From NCBI RefSeq assembly GCF_003994855.1, contig NZ_CP034142.1, forward strand, positions 1,302,001 to 1,366,000: a stretch of DNA of 64,000 nucleotides, read 5' to 3'. Positions 1 through 8,778 of the stretch are shown piece after piece (the first letter of the stretch is position 1; every line of letters starts with the position of its first letter). Both the position numbers and the translations under genes were made by a program. The DNA is from Marinobacter sp. NP-4(2019). Lineage in GTDB: Bacteria > Pseudomonadota > Gammaproteobacteria > Pseudomonadales > Oleiphilaceae. Under the pieces are notes generated by a model. It did not search any database, was not told the DNA's origin, and saw nothing but the letters and a program-made list of their open reading frames with translations.

Positions 1-503
1 ACCGAGCCCTGTCCGCTGGCATCGGTGTTGATCATGCCCCCAATTGTGGCGCGGTTACTGGTGGAGAGTTCCGGTGCGAAAAACAGTCCACGGGAGCGAA
101 CTGCCGCATTGAGCTGATCCTTGACCACTCCGGCCTCAACCCGGGCCCATCGCTCTTCGCTGTTGATTTCAAGGATCCGGTTCATGTGGCGCGAGAGGTC
201 AACAACGATCCCGTCGGTCAGGGATTGCCCGTTGGTGCCGGTACCGCCACCTCTCGGGCTGAGTACGATGTCGCTCCAGTCCGGCTTGCCGGCCAGCGAT
301 GTGAGGCACTGGAGGTCCTGTCTGTCTCTCGGGAACACAATCGCCTGAGGCAATACCTGATAAATGGAGTTGTCCGTTGCCAGAACGGTTCGGGTGGCGT
401 AATCGGGAGATAACTCCCCCCGGAATCCGGCGCGTTTTAGGCTCTCCATGAAGGCAAGGTAGCGGGACTGGGTTGGCGTAATCCGGTCAAGACGAGGGAG
501 CAT
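1..503 (-). CDS. ydiJ: YdiJ-type FAD-binding / Fe-S dehydrogenase, N-terminal part
   Basis: Only the first ~167 codons are in the window; the C-terminal part lies beyond base 1. The translation begins MLPRLDRITPTQ and carries the FAD-binding type 4 (VAO/D-lactate dehydrogenase) signature, including TDNSIYQVLPQA, PRGGGTGTNGQ, the AGVVKDQLN segment and TIGGMINTDASGQGS. This pattern matches E. coli YdiJ, a large (~1000 residue) protein with an FAD domain followed by a 4Fe-4S region, reported as a D-2-hydroxyglutarate dehydrogenase. Start at the ATG read from 503. It overlaps the end of the MmgE/PrpD gene by 17 bp on the same strand, so the two are probably co-transcribed. Substrate is inferred from the family; the C-terminal domains cannot be checked here. 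Confidence 0.85.
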   Translation of the reverse strand, partial: MLPRLDRITPTQSRYLAFMESLKRAGFRGELSPDYATRTVLATDNSIYQVLPQAIVFPRDRQDLQCLTSLAGKPDWSDIVLSPRGGGTGTNGQSLTDGIVVDLSRHMNRILEINSEERWARVEAGVVKDQLNAAVRSRGLFFAPELSTSNRATIGGMINTDASGQGS

Positions 504-1869
504 GATTGGTGTCCAGGGGCTGAGTGGCAGTCCGGGAATGGTTCGTGGCGGGCACTGGGCCCAGCAGGTTCAGAAGGTCAGACGCAGGCCGGTTTAGCAG
601 CGTCTTGACCGTTTTGATGATGGCTTCGCTTTGAGGCCCGATGGCCGGTTGGCTCAGTTGCCGGAATTTTCCCACCATCTCGGACTCTGAAAGTGGCTGG
701 TGCGGGGTTCCTCTGGCCTCAAAATCCTGGCTGACCAGCTCTGTTCCATTGTTCAGGCACAGTGTTACCCGGGCGAAGCGACGGGCCGGGAATGCAAGGT
801 TGAACGTTTCGTTTTCTGTCACCGTGACGGTTCGGGCCAGTCGCTGAATATCCGGATTCAACAGGTCAGTCGTGACGGAGTGCTGGTCAATGGTTTGACC
901 ATGCAGGGCACAGGCCACGGCCCAGGGCAGGCTGTATTGGGCCTGCTCGGTGTTGTGCGGCATGGTGGTGTGGAGGCGTTTTGCCTGGTGGAACGTTGTA
1001 ATATCAATATGATCAATATCTCGGGGATTCGTGAGCTGATCCATCAATGACAGGGTGGCTTCTACGGCCGGCTGTGCCCAGTAACATACCGGGAAGCGCT
1101 TGAAGTAGGTTTGCCGGAAATGCCATTGATCACCAAAATTCCGCCAGGCCGATGCCACGGTCTCGTCCGCCCCGGCTGCTTCACCAAGCAGCAGGGCCGG
1201 GGCTCCGGTAAACCCGCTTTGGGCCAGCAGGACGGCAGAGAGGCCCGTCATGGCACCCCAGCCTGAGCCATCTTTCAGCATCGTCGGGTAGTCGATGCAA
1301 CGCATCATCTGACTGCGGGGGCCATAGAACTCCGCAATGCCCAGCGCATGGTCAAGCTGATCAGCGTTCAGTTGCTTTAGCCGCGCCGCCATCGCGGCTA
1401 CGCCGAGGCAGTTCCAGGCACCGGAAGTGTGGTAATCACAGGCTGAGGCATGCAATGAGATGCCTGCCCGGATCGCCACTTCGTAACCGATAGCCAGTTC
1501 ACCGAGGAACCGCCGGCCGGACAGCCGTCCACATTCCGGCAGCGCAAGGAGAGCAGGCAGCAGGGCGACACCGGCGTGCCCCTTGGTCAGTACATGACCG
1601 TCGTGGCCATCAAGGGCATCAATCAGCCAACCGCCATAGAGTGCGGAACCGATGGACGATGCGGAGCCCTCACCGAAGAGCAGTGCCTGGTCGCCCGGGA
1701 ATTGGCTCAGTACAAACTTCCGGGCGATCCCGGCCAGGGATGTTTCACCGGCGGCAATGGCGACCCCCAACAGATCGAGCAGGCAGGTTTCTGCCACCCG
1801 ATACAGGTCGTCGGGAAGGTTGCAGGCATCCAGTTCAAGAATCCGTGATGAGAGCGACTCGCAGGCCAT
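487..1869 (-). CDS. MmgE/PrpD family protein
   Basis: The 460-residue product has the length and motifs of the MmgE/PrpD fold (2-methylcitrate dehydratase, cis-aconitate decarboxylase and relatives). Seen directly: an N-terminal helical part with LLDLLGVAIAAGETS, the conserved stretch DALDGHDGHVLTKGHAG near residue 90, YHTSGAWNCLGVAAMAAR near 150, and CIDYPTMLKDGSGWGAMTG near 200. No prpB or prpC lies beside it, so a methylcitrate-cycle role is not supported; members outside that pathway act on varied substrates. It overlaps the downstream ydiJ-like gene by 17 bp. The ribosome-binding site before the ATG is weak, so the start is not firm. Family is secure, substrate unknown. Confidence 0.85.
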   Translation of the reverse strand: MACESLSSRILELDACNLPDDLYRVAETCLLDLLGVAIAAGETSLAGIARKFVLSQFPGDQALLFGEGSASSIGSALYGGWLIDALDGHDGHVLTKGHAGVALLPALLALPECGRLSGRRFLGELAIGYEVAIRAGISLHASACDYHTSGAWNCLGVAAMAARLKQLNADQLDHALGIAEFYGPRSQMMRCIDYPTMLKDGSGWGAMTGLSAVLLAQSGFTGAPALLLGEAAGADETVASAWRNFGDQWHFRQTYFKRFPVCYWAQPAVEATLSLMDQLTNPRDIDHIDITTFHQAKRLHTTMPHNTEQAQYSLPWAVACALHGQTIDQHSVTTDLLNPDIQRLARTVTVTENETFNLAFPARRFARVTLCLNNGTELVSQDFEARGTPHQPLSESEMVGKFRQLSQPAIGPQSEAIIKTVKTLLNRPASDLLNLLGPVPATNHSRTATQPLDTNHAPSS

Positions 1870-1973
1870 GAGGGCAAATCCCGTTCTATTATTGTTGCCC
1901 CATGATTGAGTTTTGCGGACGGTCTGGCAGCGAAAAAAACGACGGTGATTGGTAGAAACGCGACGAGATGTCG

Positions 1974-2935
1974 TCAGGCGCCTTCGCGTTTCTGCCTCTG
2001 CTCCCGTGGCGTCATATCAAATTGTTTGATGTAGCAGCGGGAAAAATAGGAGGTGGAGTTGAAGCCACAGGCGGCGGCTATCTGGGTGACGCTCAGGGTG
2101 GACTGCATCAGCAGATGCTTTGCCCGCTCAAGCCGGAGTTGCATGTAGAAGGCGTTCGGCGTGGTTTTCAGGTGAGCACGGAACAGGCGCTCCATCTGCC
2201 GAACCGAAAGGCCCGTTTTTTCACCGATTTCCGAACAGCTGAGCACTTCTTCCGTTTGCGTCTGCATCAGTTGAATCGCTTTGAGCAGCCTTGGATGATT
2301 GGTGTTGTGGCGAAATTGCAATCCCATCCGCTGTTTCTCATTGGCTGCACGGATCTGCGGATGAATGAACTGCTCGGCGACGTCCATTGCCAGGGTGGCG
2401 CCGTGTTCCAGGGCAATTTTGTGACACATCATGTCCAGACTCGCGAGGCCGCCTGAACAGGTCATGATATTGCCGTCGATTTCATAAAGCTCGCCGGTGA
2501 TGTTCAGCTCGGGAAATTCTTCTTCGAAACTGGCCTTGTTCTCCCAGTGAATAGTGCATCGGTGATTGGTGAGCAGGCGAGCCCTGGCCAGCAACAGCGA
2601 GCCGGTTGATGTTGCTCCCAGCGCAACGCCCCGGCGGGAAAGCTGTCTTAGCCATTCGAACAGCTTCTTGTCCCGGACCAGCGTTGTTCCGATACCGGCC
2701 ACAACAATCATCAGGTCAATGTCGTCGGTTTCGTGAAACTGACGGTCCGGCGCGACTGGAAGGCCGTTACTTGCCGACACCGGCAGGTTGTCCTGACTAA
2801 AAATATGCCACTCGTAACAGGTCTGTTCGCTGAGGCGGTTAGCCGCCCGCAGAGGCTCCAGTGCCGAGACGAATGAGAGCATTGAAAACTGGGGGTAGGA
2901 AGGAAGCCTATTTTCTGGATATCCGGCTCAGCCAT
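1974..2935 (-). CDS. GlxA family (DJ-1/PfpI + AraC) transcriptional regulator, N-terminal frameshift
   Basis: The main reading frame, from the ATG read at 2882, encodes 302 residues: a DJ-1/PfpI-like amidotransferase domain (about 1-180, with MIVVAGIGTTLV and TSTGSLLLARA) and a C-terminal AraC helix-turn-helix pair (LSVRQMERLFR and VTQIAAACGFNSTSYFSR). The family normally starts earlier with IGFLxxPxFS. That segment is present upstream in another frame, from an ATG read at 2935 preceded by an AGG seven bases away (MAEPDIQKIGFLPTP). Adding one base to the five-G run at 2891-2895 joins the frames into IGFLPTPQFSMLSF. GbdR/CdhR-type members control betaine and carnitine use, which fits the nearby quaternary-amine transporter, but this link is inference. 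Confidence 0.8.
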
Positions 2936-3064
2936 AATCTTACCTGATAAGAGATGTCGTTTTTTTAGTGCATCATGGCGTTTTATTAAATTCTTGTCGA
3001 ACGGGTTTTTCCGATGATGGCTGTCGAAGTAGTCAACAACACAGCCCTTAGGCAGGAACCCGAC

Positions 3065-3954
3065 ATGATAGAACAAAACGTTAAGTTTAAAAGTGATTCA
3101 CTGACCCTGGACGGCGCCTTCTTCAAGAATGATGCGCAAGACGACCCCCGCCTTCCGATCGTTATCGTCTGCTCCGGTTTTACCGGCCAGAAGAACATCC
3201 ACCCCGAACGTTATGCCCGTTTCCTGACCAAAAAAGGCTTTACCGTATTCGGTTTCGACTATCGTGGTTTTGGTGAATCCGAAGGCGAACGTGAGCATGT
3301 TCTGATTGAAGAGCAGGTGCGCGACATCGCCAATGCAGTAGCCGTGGTTCACAAGCGTGCTTCTGAGGAAGGTCGCAAGGTTGTTCTTGCGGGATGGGGA
3401 ATGGGCGGTGGCCTAGTGCTGGATGCCTACCGCATCTGCCAGGATCAGGTTGACGGCCTTATTGTCATGAACGGCTTCTTTGACGCAGTTCGTGTCCAGA
3501 AGGCTCTCAGGGGGAACATGGCTGGAAGCAATTCCGTGCCTTTATGGCGGAAGAGCGGTCACGCCTGGCGCTGGGTGGAGAGCCCAAGGGCATTGATCCG
3601 TTCGAGATCTACCCGCTTGATCCGGTCAGCCGTGAATATGTGTACACCGAGCTGGTCAAGGCACCGGGTTACGGTGTGACGTCTACCTTTGACTTTGCAG
3701 ATTCCCTGATTAGCTTCTGCCCTGAGGCTCACCTGGATGACCGGTTTGCCCAGATTCCGCTGTTGATTGCCCATGGTGCGGAAAATGATTTGCATCCCGT
3801 CACCGAGGCTCGCTCGCTCTATGCCCGCTACCCGGGCCCGAAAGAGCTGTTCCTGCTGAAAGGTGCCGGACATACTGAGTGGATGCTGGACGAAGATCCG
3901 AAGTTCCAGACCTTTGCAGCCAAGATTGCTGACTGGATTTCCGAGTCGTTCTGA
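3065..3954 (+). pseudogene. Alpha/beta hydrolase, split by a -1 frameshift
   Basis: Residues 1-150 (start ATG 3065, AGGA seven bases upstream) read MIEQNVKFKSDSLTLDG and contain the core strands IVIVCSGFTGQ, FGFDYRGFGESEG and the nucleophile-elbow region VLAGWGMGGGLVLD. The usual Ser of the GxSxG elbow is Gly here (GWGMG), which would be odd for an active esterase. After the five-G run at 3510-3514 the sense continues in the next frame (GEHGWKQFRAFMAEERSRL), through IPLLIAHGAENDLHPV (acid residue) and KGAGHTEWM (catalytic His), to the stop at 3954. One extra G restores a ~297-residue alpha/beta hydrolase. The stop overlaps the next possible start as TGATG. It may be a real gene with a sequencing error. 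Confidence 0.75.
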
Positions 3955-4007
3955 TGTTCCCTCTGGTGGCGGTCTCTGACCGCCGCTTCTGTTTCGAGTG
4001 TCGAAAA

Positions 4008-4895
4008 ATGACCACCGACATACCTTTCTGTGAAGCGGCCCGGGTTGAAGTGCGCCGCCCGGTAGTGGCGGTTCCGGCAAAAAGCTGTGATACCCACGCC
4101 CACGTTTTTGATCGCCACGATCGCTACCCGTTTATTGCCAATCGCACCTATACCCCACCCGAAGCGTCGCTGGAACAGTATATCCAGTTGCATCGGACCC
4201 TCGGAATAGGGCGGGGTGTTCTGGTTCAGCCCAGTGTTTACGGCACTGACAACCGCCTGCACCTGGAGGCGCTACGCCGGTTGCGTGCGCGTGGGCTGGA
4301 TTACCGTGGTGTCTGTGTTGTGGGTCCCGACATCCGTGATGAAGACCTGCTAGAGCTACATGAGGCCGGTTTCCGCGGTGTTCGAATGAACCTGCTGTTT
4401 CGTGGCGGACTGCAGTGGAATGATGTGATCCGTCTGGCGGACCGGATTGCGGCATTCGGCTGGCATCTCCAGTTCCTGATCAATGTGGCCGATTGCGGTG
4501 ACATCATGGAGCGGATCGAGACACTACCGGTACCGGTGGTCTTTGACCATATGGGGCATATGGGCACTGGATCGGACATTGACAACCCGGGGTTTCAGCG
4601 CCTGCTGGCCCTGCTGACCGGTGAACAGGCGTGGGTAAAATTATCGGGCAGTTACCGGGTCACTGCTCATGCGGCGTATCCGTATCCGGATGTGACGGCC
4701 ACGGCACAGGCCCTTGTTGCAGCCAATCCGGAGCGTTGTGTCTGGGGCTCTGACTGGCCACACCCACACTTTTTCGGTGCCATGCCGGATGACGGTGATC
4801 TGCTGGATGATCTTGCGGTTTGGGTGCCGGATGAGACCCGACGTCACCGGATTCTGGTGGAGAACCCTGCGCGACTCTATGGCTTTGACGATTAA
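4008..4895 (+). CDS. Amidohydrolase family metal-dependent hydrolase (PDC-hydrolase-like)
   Basis: A TIM-barrel amidohydrolase-2 protein of about 295 residues. CDTHAHVFDRHDRYP (the HxH metal motif), VLVQPSVYGTDN, FRGVRMNLLFRGG, PVVFDHMGHM, WVKLSGSYR and CVWGSDWPHPHF appear in the order expected for the 2-pyrone-4,6-dicarboxylate lactonase / YgbK-type subgroup. An ATG at 3954 overlaps the preceding stop (TGATG) and would add 18 residues; I prefer the ATG at 4008 because the sequence MTTDIPF looks like a normal family start, but translational coupling from 3954 is possible. The gene follows the alpha/beta hydrolase and is closed by a terminator hairpin at 4920. Substrate is unknown; the lack of protocatechuate genes argues against a firm PDC-lactonase call. 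Confidence 0.8.
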   Translation: MTTDIPFCEAARVEVRRPVVAVPAKSCDTHAHVFDRHDRYPFIANRTYTPPEASLEQYIQLHRTLGIGRGVLVQPSVYGTDNRLHLEALRRLRARGLDYRGVCVVGPDIRDEDLLELHEAGFRGVRMNLLFRGGLQWNDVIRLADRIAAFGWHLQFLINVADCGDIMERIETLPVPVVFDHMGHMGTGSDIDNPGFQRLLALLTGEQAWVKLSGSYRVTAHAAYPYPDVTATAQALVAANPERCVWGSDWPHPHFFGAMPDDGDLLDDLAVWVPDETRRHRILVENPARLYGFDD

Positions 4896-4919
4896 AAATG
4901 GTGTTGGGAGAAGACTTTG

Positions 4920-4945
4920 GGCGGCCACTTGGCCGCCTCTTTTTT
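4920..4945 (+). terminator. Rho-independent terminator after the amidohydrolase
   Basis: GGCGGCC, loop ACTT, GGCCGCC (4920-4937) followed by TCTTTTTT. It lies between two convergent genes; the T run is only on the + side, so it mainly serves the amidohydrolase transcript. Confidence 0.85.
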
Positions 4946-4948
4946 GGC

Positions 4949-5785
4949 TTAGTAATGGTCTTCCAGCAAGCGGCGAATCAGGCGGGTGTTTGAGTCCCGG
5001 ACAGTTGGCATCTCGAAACGGGCTCTGTCGATTGTGTTCTGGTCCAGCTTCGCATAGATAATGCACTCTTCATCGCCGGCGGCCGCCAGGGTTTCTCCCT
5101 TCGGGCCAAGTATGCGGCTGCCACCCCAGAACCACAGATCCTTTTCATGGCCGTAGCGATTGGCCATCAATACCGGTGTGCCGTAAATCATGGCGTAAAA
5201 GCTGACGTTGGTTTTCCAGTTGTCTTCGTTCGAAAAATTCTCACTCACCACCCCGGATGCTGAATTGATAGGTGCCAGCATAAGTTCAGGCTGGTTCAGG
5301 AATGCGCAATGCGTGAGGGCCGGGTTCCAGAGGTCGGCACAGATCAGGCAACTGGATTCCCAGTGCTCACGAATGGCGACGTTACGGATACGGCTGCCCG
5401 AGTGAAACCATTTGCCCTCTTCCAGGCCACCGTAGGTCGGCAGATTGATTTTGCGGTGAACATGGATCACCTCGCCCTCGCGCAGATAGGCCATGGCGTT
5501 ATAGAGTTCTCCGGCACGGGCGCGCTCCACAAAACCGACCACCAGGGTAATACCGGTTGCGCACTTCGCCAGTTCCAGCAACTCCGGCGCATCGCGGCGC
5601 ATGGCCACAACAGGCGCTTCCCGCCCAACCTGATAGCCGGTCAGTGACAGTTCCGGAAACAGTAGCAGTTCAGACCCTGCCCGCTTGGCTTGCTCGGCGT
5701 ATCTGACATGGATTTCGAGGTTGGCGGTTATGTCCAGGAGCCGTGAGTTAATCTGGGCAACGGCAACGTTCAGGTTGGTAATCAT
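4949..5785 (-). CDS. Carbon-nitrogen hydrolase (nitrilase superfamily)
   Basis: The 278-residue protein has the Glu-Lys-Cys triad of the nitrilase superfamily: E45 in LLLFPELSLTGY, K112 in HRKINLPTYG and C149 in CLICADLWNP. Length and motif spacing fit amidase/carbamoylase branches that hydrolyse C-N bonds of amides or N-carbamoyl compounds in the cytoplasm. No signal peptide is visible. It ends convergently with the amidohydrolase and lies downstream of the quaternary-amine importer operon, separated by a terminator hairpin at 5829-5856, so it is probably expressed separately. Which amide it cleaves cannot be told from the sequence. Confidence 0.88.
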   Translation of the reverse strand: MITNLNVAVAQINSRLLDITANLEIHVRYAEQAKRAGSELLLFPELSLTGYQVGREAPVVAMRRDAPELLELAKCATGITLVVGFVERARAGELYNAMAYLREGEVIHVHRKINLPTYGGLEEGKWFHSGSRIRNVAIREHWESSCLICADLWNPALTHCAFLNQPELMLAPINSASGVVSENFSNEDNWKTNVSFYAMIYGTPVLMANRYGHEKDLWFWGGSRILGPKGETLAAAGDEECIIYAKLDQNTIDRARFEMPTVRDSNTRLIRRLLEDHY

Positions 5786-5828
5786 CGGGATACCCTTAGC
5801 TCATTCTTGCGATCATCAGAACGACAAA

Positions 5829-5856
5829 TGCCCTGAGCACCGAAGTGCACAGGGCA
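5829..5856 (-). terminator. Terminator hairpin of the quaternary-amine ABC operon
   Basis: On the minus strand TGCCCTGTGCAC, TTCG tetraloop, GTGCTCAGGGCA form a 12-bp stem with one mismatch, followed by TTTGTCGTT. It sits 18 bp after the stop of the substrate-binding protein gene. Confidence 0.7.
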
Positions 5857-5874
5857 GACTTTCAATGCCTAGTC

Positions 5875-6765
5875 TCAGATCAGGCCGTGTTTCTCCAGGA
5901 AGTTGCGGGCAACGTCCGAGATGTCCTGTTTTTCTACGTCAACGCTGGCGTTCAGGCTAGACATGACTTCGTTGTCGAGCAGATCTGACAGTTGGTTCAG
6001 TTGCTCGGCCAGCTCCGGGCTGCTGTCAAGGACCTCCTCGCGAACGACCGGGGTAATGGCATAGTCCGGGAAAAAGCCCTTGTCGTCTTCCAGGAGCACA
6101 AAGTCAAACGCCGGGATACGACCGTCGGTGGCAAATACCAGCGCAATATCAACCTCGTCTTCTTTCAGCGCGGTGTAAGTCAGGCCGGAGTCCATACGTT
6201 TGATCTGGTCTCGGGGAAGCTTGAACCCATACGCCTTGGCGAAGGGGCGGTAACCGTCGTCACGGGCGTACCATTCCGCATTGCTGGCCAGTACCAGTTC
6301 CTTACCACCGTTGACGGCATCCGCCAGATCGCTCAGTGTCGTGATGCCCAGCTCTTCCGCTTCATCAGCCTGCATGGCGAGGGCATAGGTGTTGTTGGCC
6401 GCCGACGGATTCAGCCAGATCAGGCCCTTTGGTTTGTCCAGCTCACGGACCCGCTCATAACCTTCCTGACGACCCAGCTTCTCCTTCACATCGTTGTAAA
6501 CGATCAGCCCTGTGCCGGTGTATTCCCAATAAACGTCTACCTGGCCGTTTTCCTGGGCGGACCGCAGAACGGCACTACCCATGCCGGCCCGGGTATCAAC
6601 GTCATAGCCCTTGGCCTGAAGGTACTGGGCCGTCATGGAGGTAAGCAGTTGCTGCTCGGTGAAGTTTTTCCCGCCGACGACTATCTTCTCGGCGGCAGCG
6701 GGGCCCGCAAGGGTGACGGCGGCAGCAAGCGAGATAACGGATGCGATTTTTCGGATTAGTTTCAT
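5875..6765 (-). CDS. Glycine betaine/choline/carnitine ABC transporter substrate-binding protein
   Basis: A 296-residue periplasmic OpuAC-type binding protein. The first ~25 residues form a signal peptide (hydrophobic core ending AGPAAAEK). The mature start IVVGGKNFTEQQLLTSM is the hallmark of the OpuCC/OsmF/ChoX-like class. VDVYWEYTGTG, the YALAMQADEAEELGI region and the second lobe with MDSGLTYTALKEDEVDIALVFATDGR follow as expected. It is the last gene of a four-gene operon with two permeases and a CBS-domain ATPase, and is followed by a terminator hairpin. Ligand is likely a quaternary ammonium compound (betaine, choline or carnitine); which one is not determined. Confidence 0.92.
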   Translation of the reverse strand: MKLIRKIASVISLAAAVTLAGPAAAEKIVVGGKNFTEQQLLTSMTAQYLQAKGYDVDTRAGMGSAVLRSAQENGQVDVYWEYTGTGLIVYNDVKEKLGRQEGYERVRELDKPKGLIWLNPSAANNTYALAMQADEAEELGITTLSDLADAVNGGKELVLASNAEWYARDDGYRPFAKAYGFKLPRDQIKRMDSGLTYTALKEDEVDIALVFATDGRIPAFDFVLLEDDKGFFPDYAITPVVREEVLDSSPELAEQLNQLSDLLDNEVMSSLNASVDVEKQDISDVARNFLEKHGLI

Positions 6766-6854
6766 GATCGTATGCTCCAGATGACTTCTTGTTTTGTGGC
6801 CTCGCCAACAGATTTCGGGCCGGTTTCCGGGCCATGGCTACTCAGCGAGTAGCG

Positions 6855-7586
6855 TCAGGCACGTGTTGGATTGACTCCGCGTGGAACCATTAGGAAAGTG
6901 CAGGCGGCAATAATGATGTCCACGACAATGGCCAGTAAGGCCGTCATCAGTGCGCCCGCCAACATCATTTCGGTATCGAACAGGTCAATGCCTGTAAAAA
7001 TCAGTTCACCCAGACCGCCGCCACCGATCAGAAACGCCAGGGGTACGGTGCCGACATTAATCGCGAGAGCGGTTCTTATACCGGCAAAGATCACATAAGC
7101 TGCATTGGGGATTTCCACCTGAACCAGCATCTGTGCCGGAGACATGCCGATGCCGGAAGCGGATTCCTTGAGATGAGCCGGAATGCCCAGCAGGCCGGTA
7201 TAGGTGTTGCGTACAATTGGCAGCAACGATGCGATGAACAGGCCGAACACTGACGGGATGAAGCCGATGCCCAGCAGGCTCATCGAGAGCGCCAGGATGG
7301 CCAGGGTCGGAATGGTCGTCCCCACGTTCAGTACCTGCATGGCCCACTCGGATACATGGAGGAAGCGAGGACGGCTCAGAATGATCCCCAGTGGCAGTCC
7401 GACGGCAATCGCGATACTGCCGGAGATCAGGGTCAGTTGGATGTGCTGCTTGGTCAGGTAGACAATGTCTTCCCAGTAAAACAGCATGCCGTCAATGAGT
7501 CCCGAGCGTTGCAGATACACACCAATCAGGAAGACGACAATGAGCATCGGGATCTGGAAATAGCGGGATTGTTGTAATTGTTTCAT
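6855..7586 (-). CDS. Quaternary-amine ABC transporter permease (OpuCD/OsmW-type)
   Basis: An inner-membrane permease with five to six hydrophobic helices. The family loop with the EAA-like sequence LLGIPAHLKESASGIGMSPAQ and the conserved RTALAINVGTVPLAFLIGGGGLGELI are seen. An in-frame GTG at 7592 would add two residues; the ATG at 7586 is preferred because AGG lies seven bases upstream (CAGGTGTGTTC). It pairs with the second permease at 8779-9423 and follows the ATPase gene by 17 bp, so translation is likely coupled. Confidence 0.92.
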   Translation of the reverse strand: MKQLQQSRYFQIPMLIVVFLIGVYLQRSGLIDGMLFYWEDIVYLTKQHIQLTLISGSIAIAVGLPLGIILSRPRFLHVSEWAMQVLNVGTTIPTLAILALSMSLLGIGFIPSVFGLFIASLLPIVRNTYTGLLGIPAHLKESASGIGMSPAQMLVQVEIPNAAYVIFAGIRTALAINVGTVPLAFLIGGGGLGELIFTGIDLFDTEMMLAGALMTALLAIVVDIIIAACTFLMVPRGVNPTRA

Positions 7587-7603
7587 GAACACACCTGACC
7601 TGT

Positions 7604-8746
7604 TCAGACGCTGGCCACATCGGCCCGCGAAGATTTAAAGGTTGCGCCGAGGTGATGTGTGATGCCGCGCTGGGTAACAACCCCCATCAGTTTGCCGTGT
7701 TCGGACACACAGGGTATCCAGGTAACGTCGTGGGTAAACATCTTGGATGCCACGGTCCGTAGGTCGTCGTCCGTACGGACGACGGTATGCAGGTTGGCGC
7801 GATGTTTGCCGCAGGTTCCGCGTGTGGTACTGGCGACACTGCGGGACACATAGCCGATCGGTCTGTTCTGCCCATCAACCATGATAATGGCGCGCTCGTA
7901 GCCAGCGTCATCCATTCGCGCAAGGGCTGTCGCGAGAGAATCGTCCATGGTCACCACCGAAGACTCGGTTTCCAGGACCTCGGAAACCGTCACCAGTTTC
8001 AGTCGTTTCAGTGCACGGTCCCGACCCACAAACCCCTTGACGAAGTCGTTAATCGGATGGGACAGCAGGTCGTCCGGTGTATCGTACTGAATCAGCTTTC
8101 CATCCTTGAAGATGGCAATTCGGTCAGCCATTTTGACCGCTTCGTCGATGTCATGGCTGACGAACATGATGGTCTTTTTCAGTTCGTGATGAAGTTTCAG
8201 GAATTCGTCCTGGATCACTTCCCGGTTGATGGGGTCAATGGCACCGAAAGGTTCGTCCATGAGCATCACAGGGGGATCCGCTGCCAGGGCCCGGATAACA
8301 CCGACCCGTTGCTGCTGGCCGCCGGAGAGCTCATTCGGGTAACGCTTGAGGAAAGTGGATGGGTCCAGCGCCACCATCTCAAGAAGTTCCGATGCACGCT
8401 TGAGGTAGCGGCCCTTTTCCCACCCGATGAGTTTGGGGACGATCGAAATATTCTCTTCGATAGTCATATTCGGAAACAGACCAATTTGCTGGATAACGTA
8501 GCCAATGTTTCTGCGCAGCGAGACGGTGTCCTGAGCTGACGTGTCATCCCCGTTGATCAGAACCCGGCCCGAGGTCGGCGTAATAATGCGGTTCACCATT
8601 TTGAGTGTGGTGGTCTTACCACACCCTGATGGACCGAGTAGTACGCAAATCTCGCCTTGGGGGACTTCCATATTGATGTGGTCTGCCGCCGTGACCACGC
8701 CGCGGTCGGTGTCGAAAATCTTGGTCAGGTTATCGAGTGTAATCAT
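7604..8746 (-). CDS. Quaternary-amine ABC transporter ATP-binding protein with CBS domains
   Basis: A 380-residue OpuCA/ProV-like ATPase. Walker A GPSGCGKTTTLKM near residue 40, Q-loop VIQQIGLFP, signature LSGGQQQRVGVIRAL near 140, Walker B PPVMLMDEPFGAIDP near 160 and the switch His in MFVSHDIDEAV are all intact. The C-terminal ~120 residues form two CBS repeats (VVTMDDSLATAL and HTVVRTDDDLRTVASKM). In OpuA-type importers this module senses ionic strength or cyclic nucleotides and gates transport. It stands between the two permease genes in the same operon. Confidence 0.94.
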   Translation of the reverse strand: MITLDNLTKIFDTDRGVVTAADHINMEVPQGEICVLLGPSGCGKTTTLKMVNRIITPTSGRVLINGDDTSAQDTVSLRRNIGYVIQQIGLFPNMTIEENISIVPKLIGWEKGRYLKRASELLEMVALDPSTFLKRYPNELSGGQQQRVGVIRALAADPPVMLMDEPFGAIDPINREVIQDEFLKLHHELKKTIMFVSHDIDEAVKMADRIAIFKDGKLIQYDTPDDLLSHPINDFVKGFVGRDRALKRLKLVTVSEVLETESSVVTMDDSLATALARMDDAGYERAIIMVDGQNRPIGYVSRSVASTTRGTCGKHRANLHTVVRTDDDLRTVASKMFTHDVTWIPCVSEHGKLMGVVTQRGITHHLGATFKSSRADVASV

Positions 8747-8778
8747 GATCCGGTTCCGATTTTTGTTTTATCGAGAGT

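Noticed and set aside
5992..6759. Open frame opposite the quaternary-amine binding protein
   Set aside because: Antisense shadow; the minus strand has a signal peptide and family motifs.
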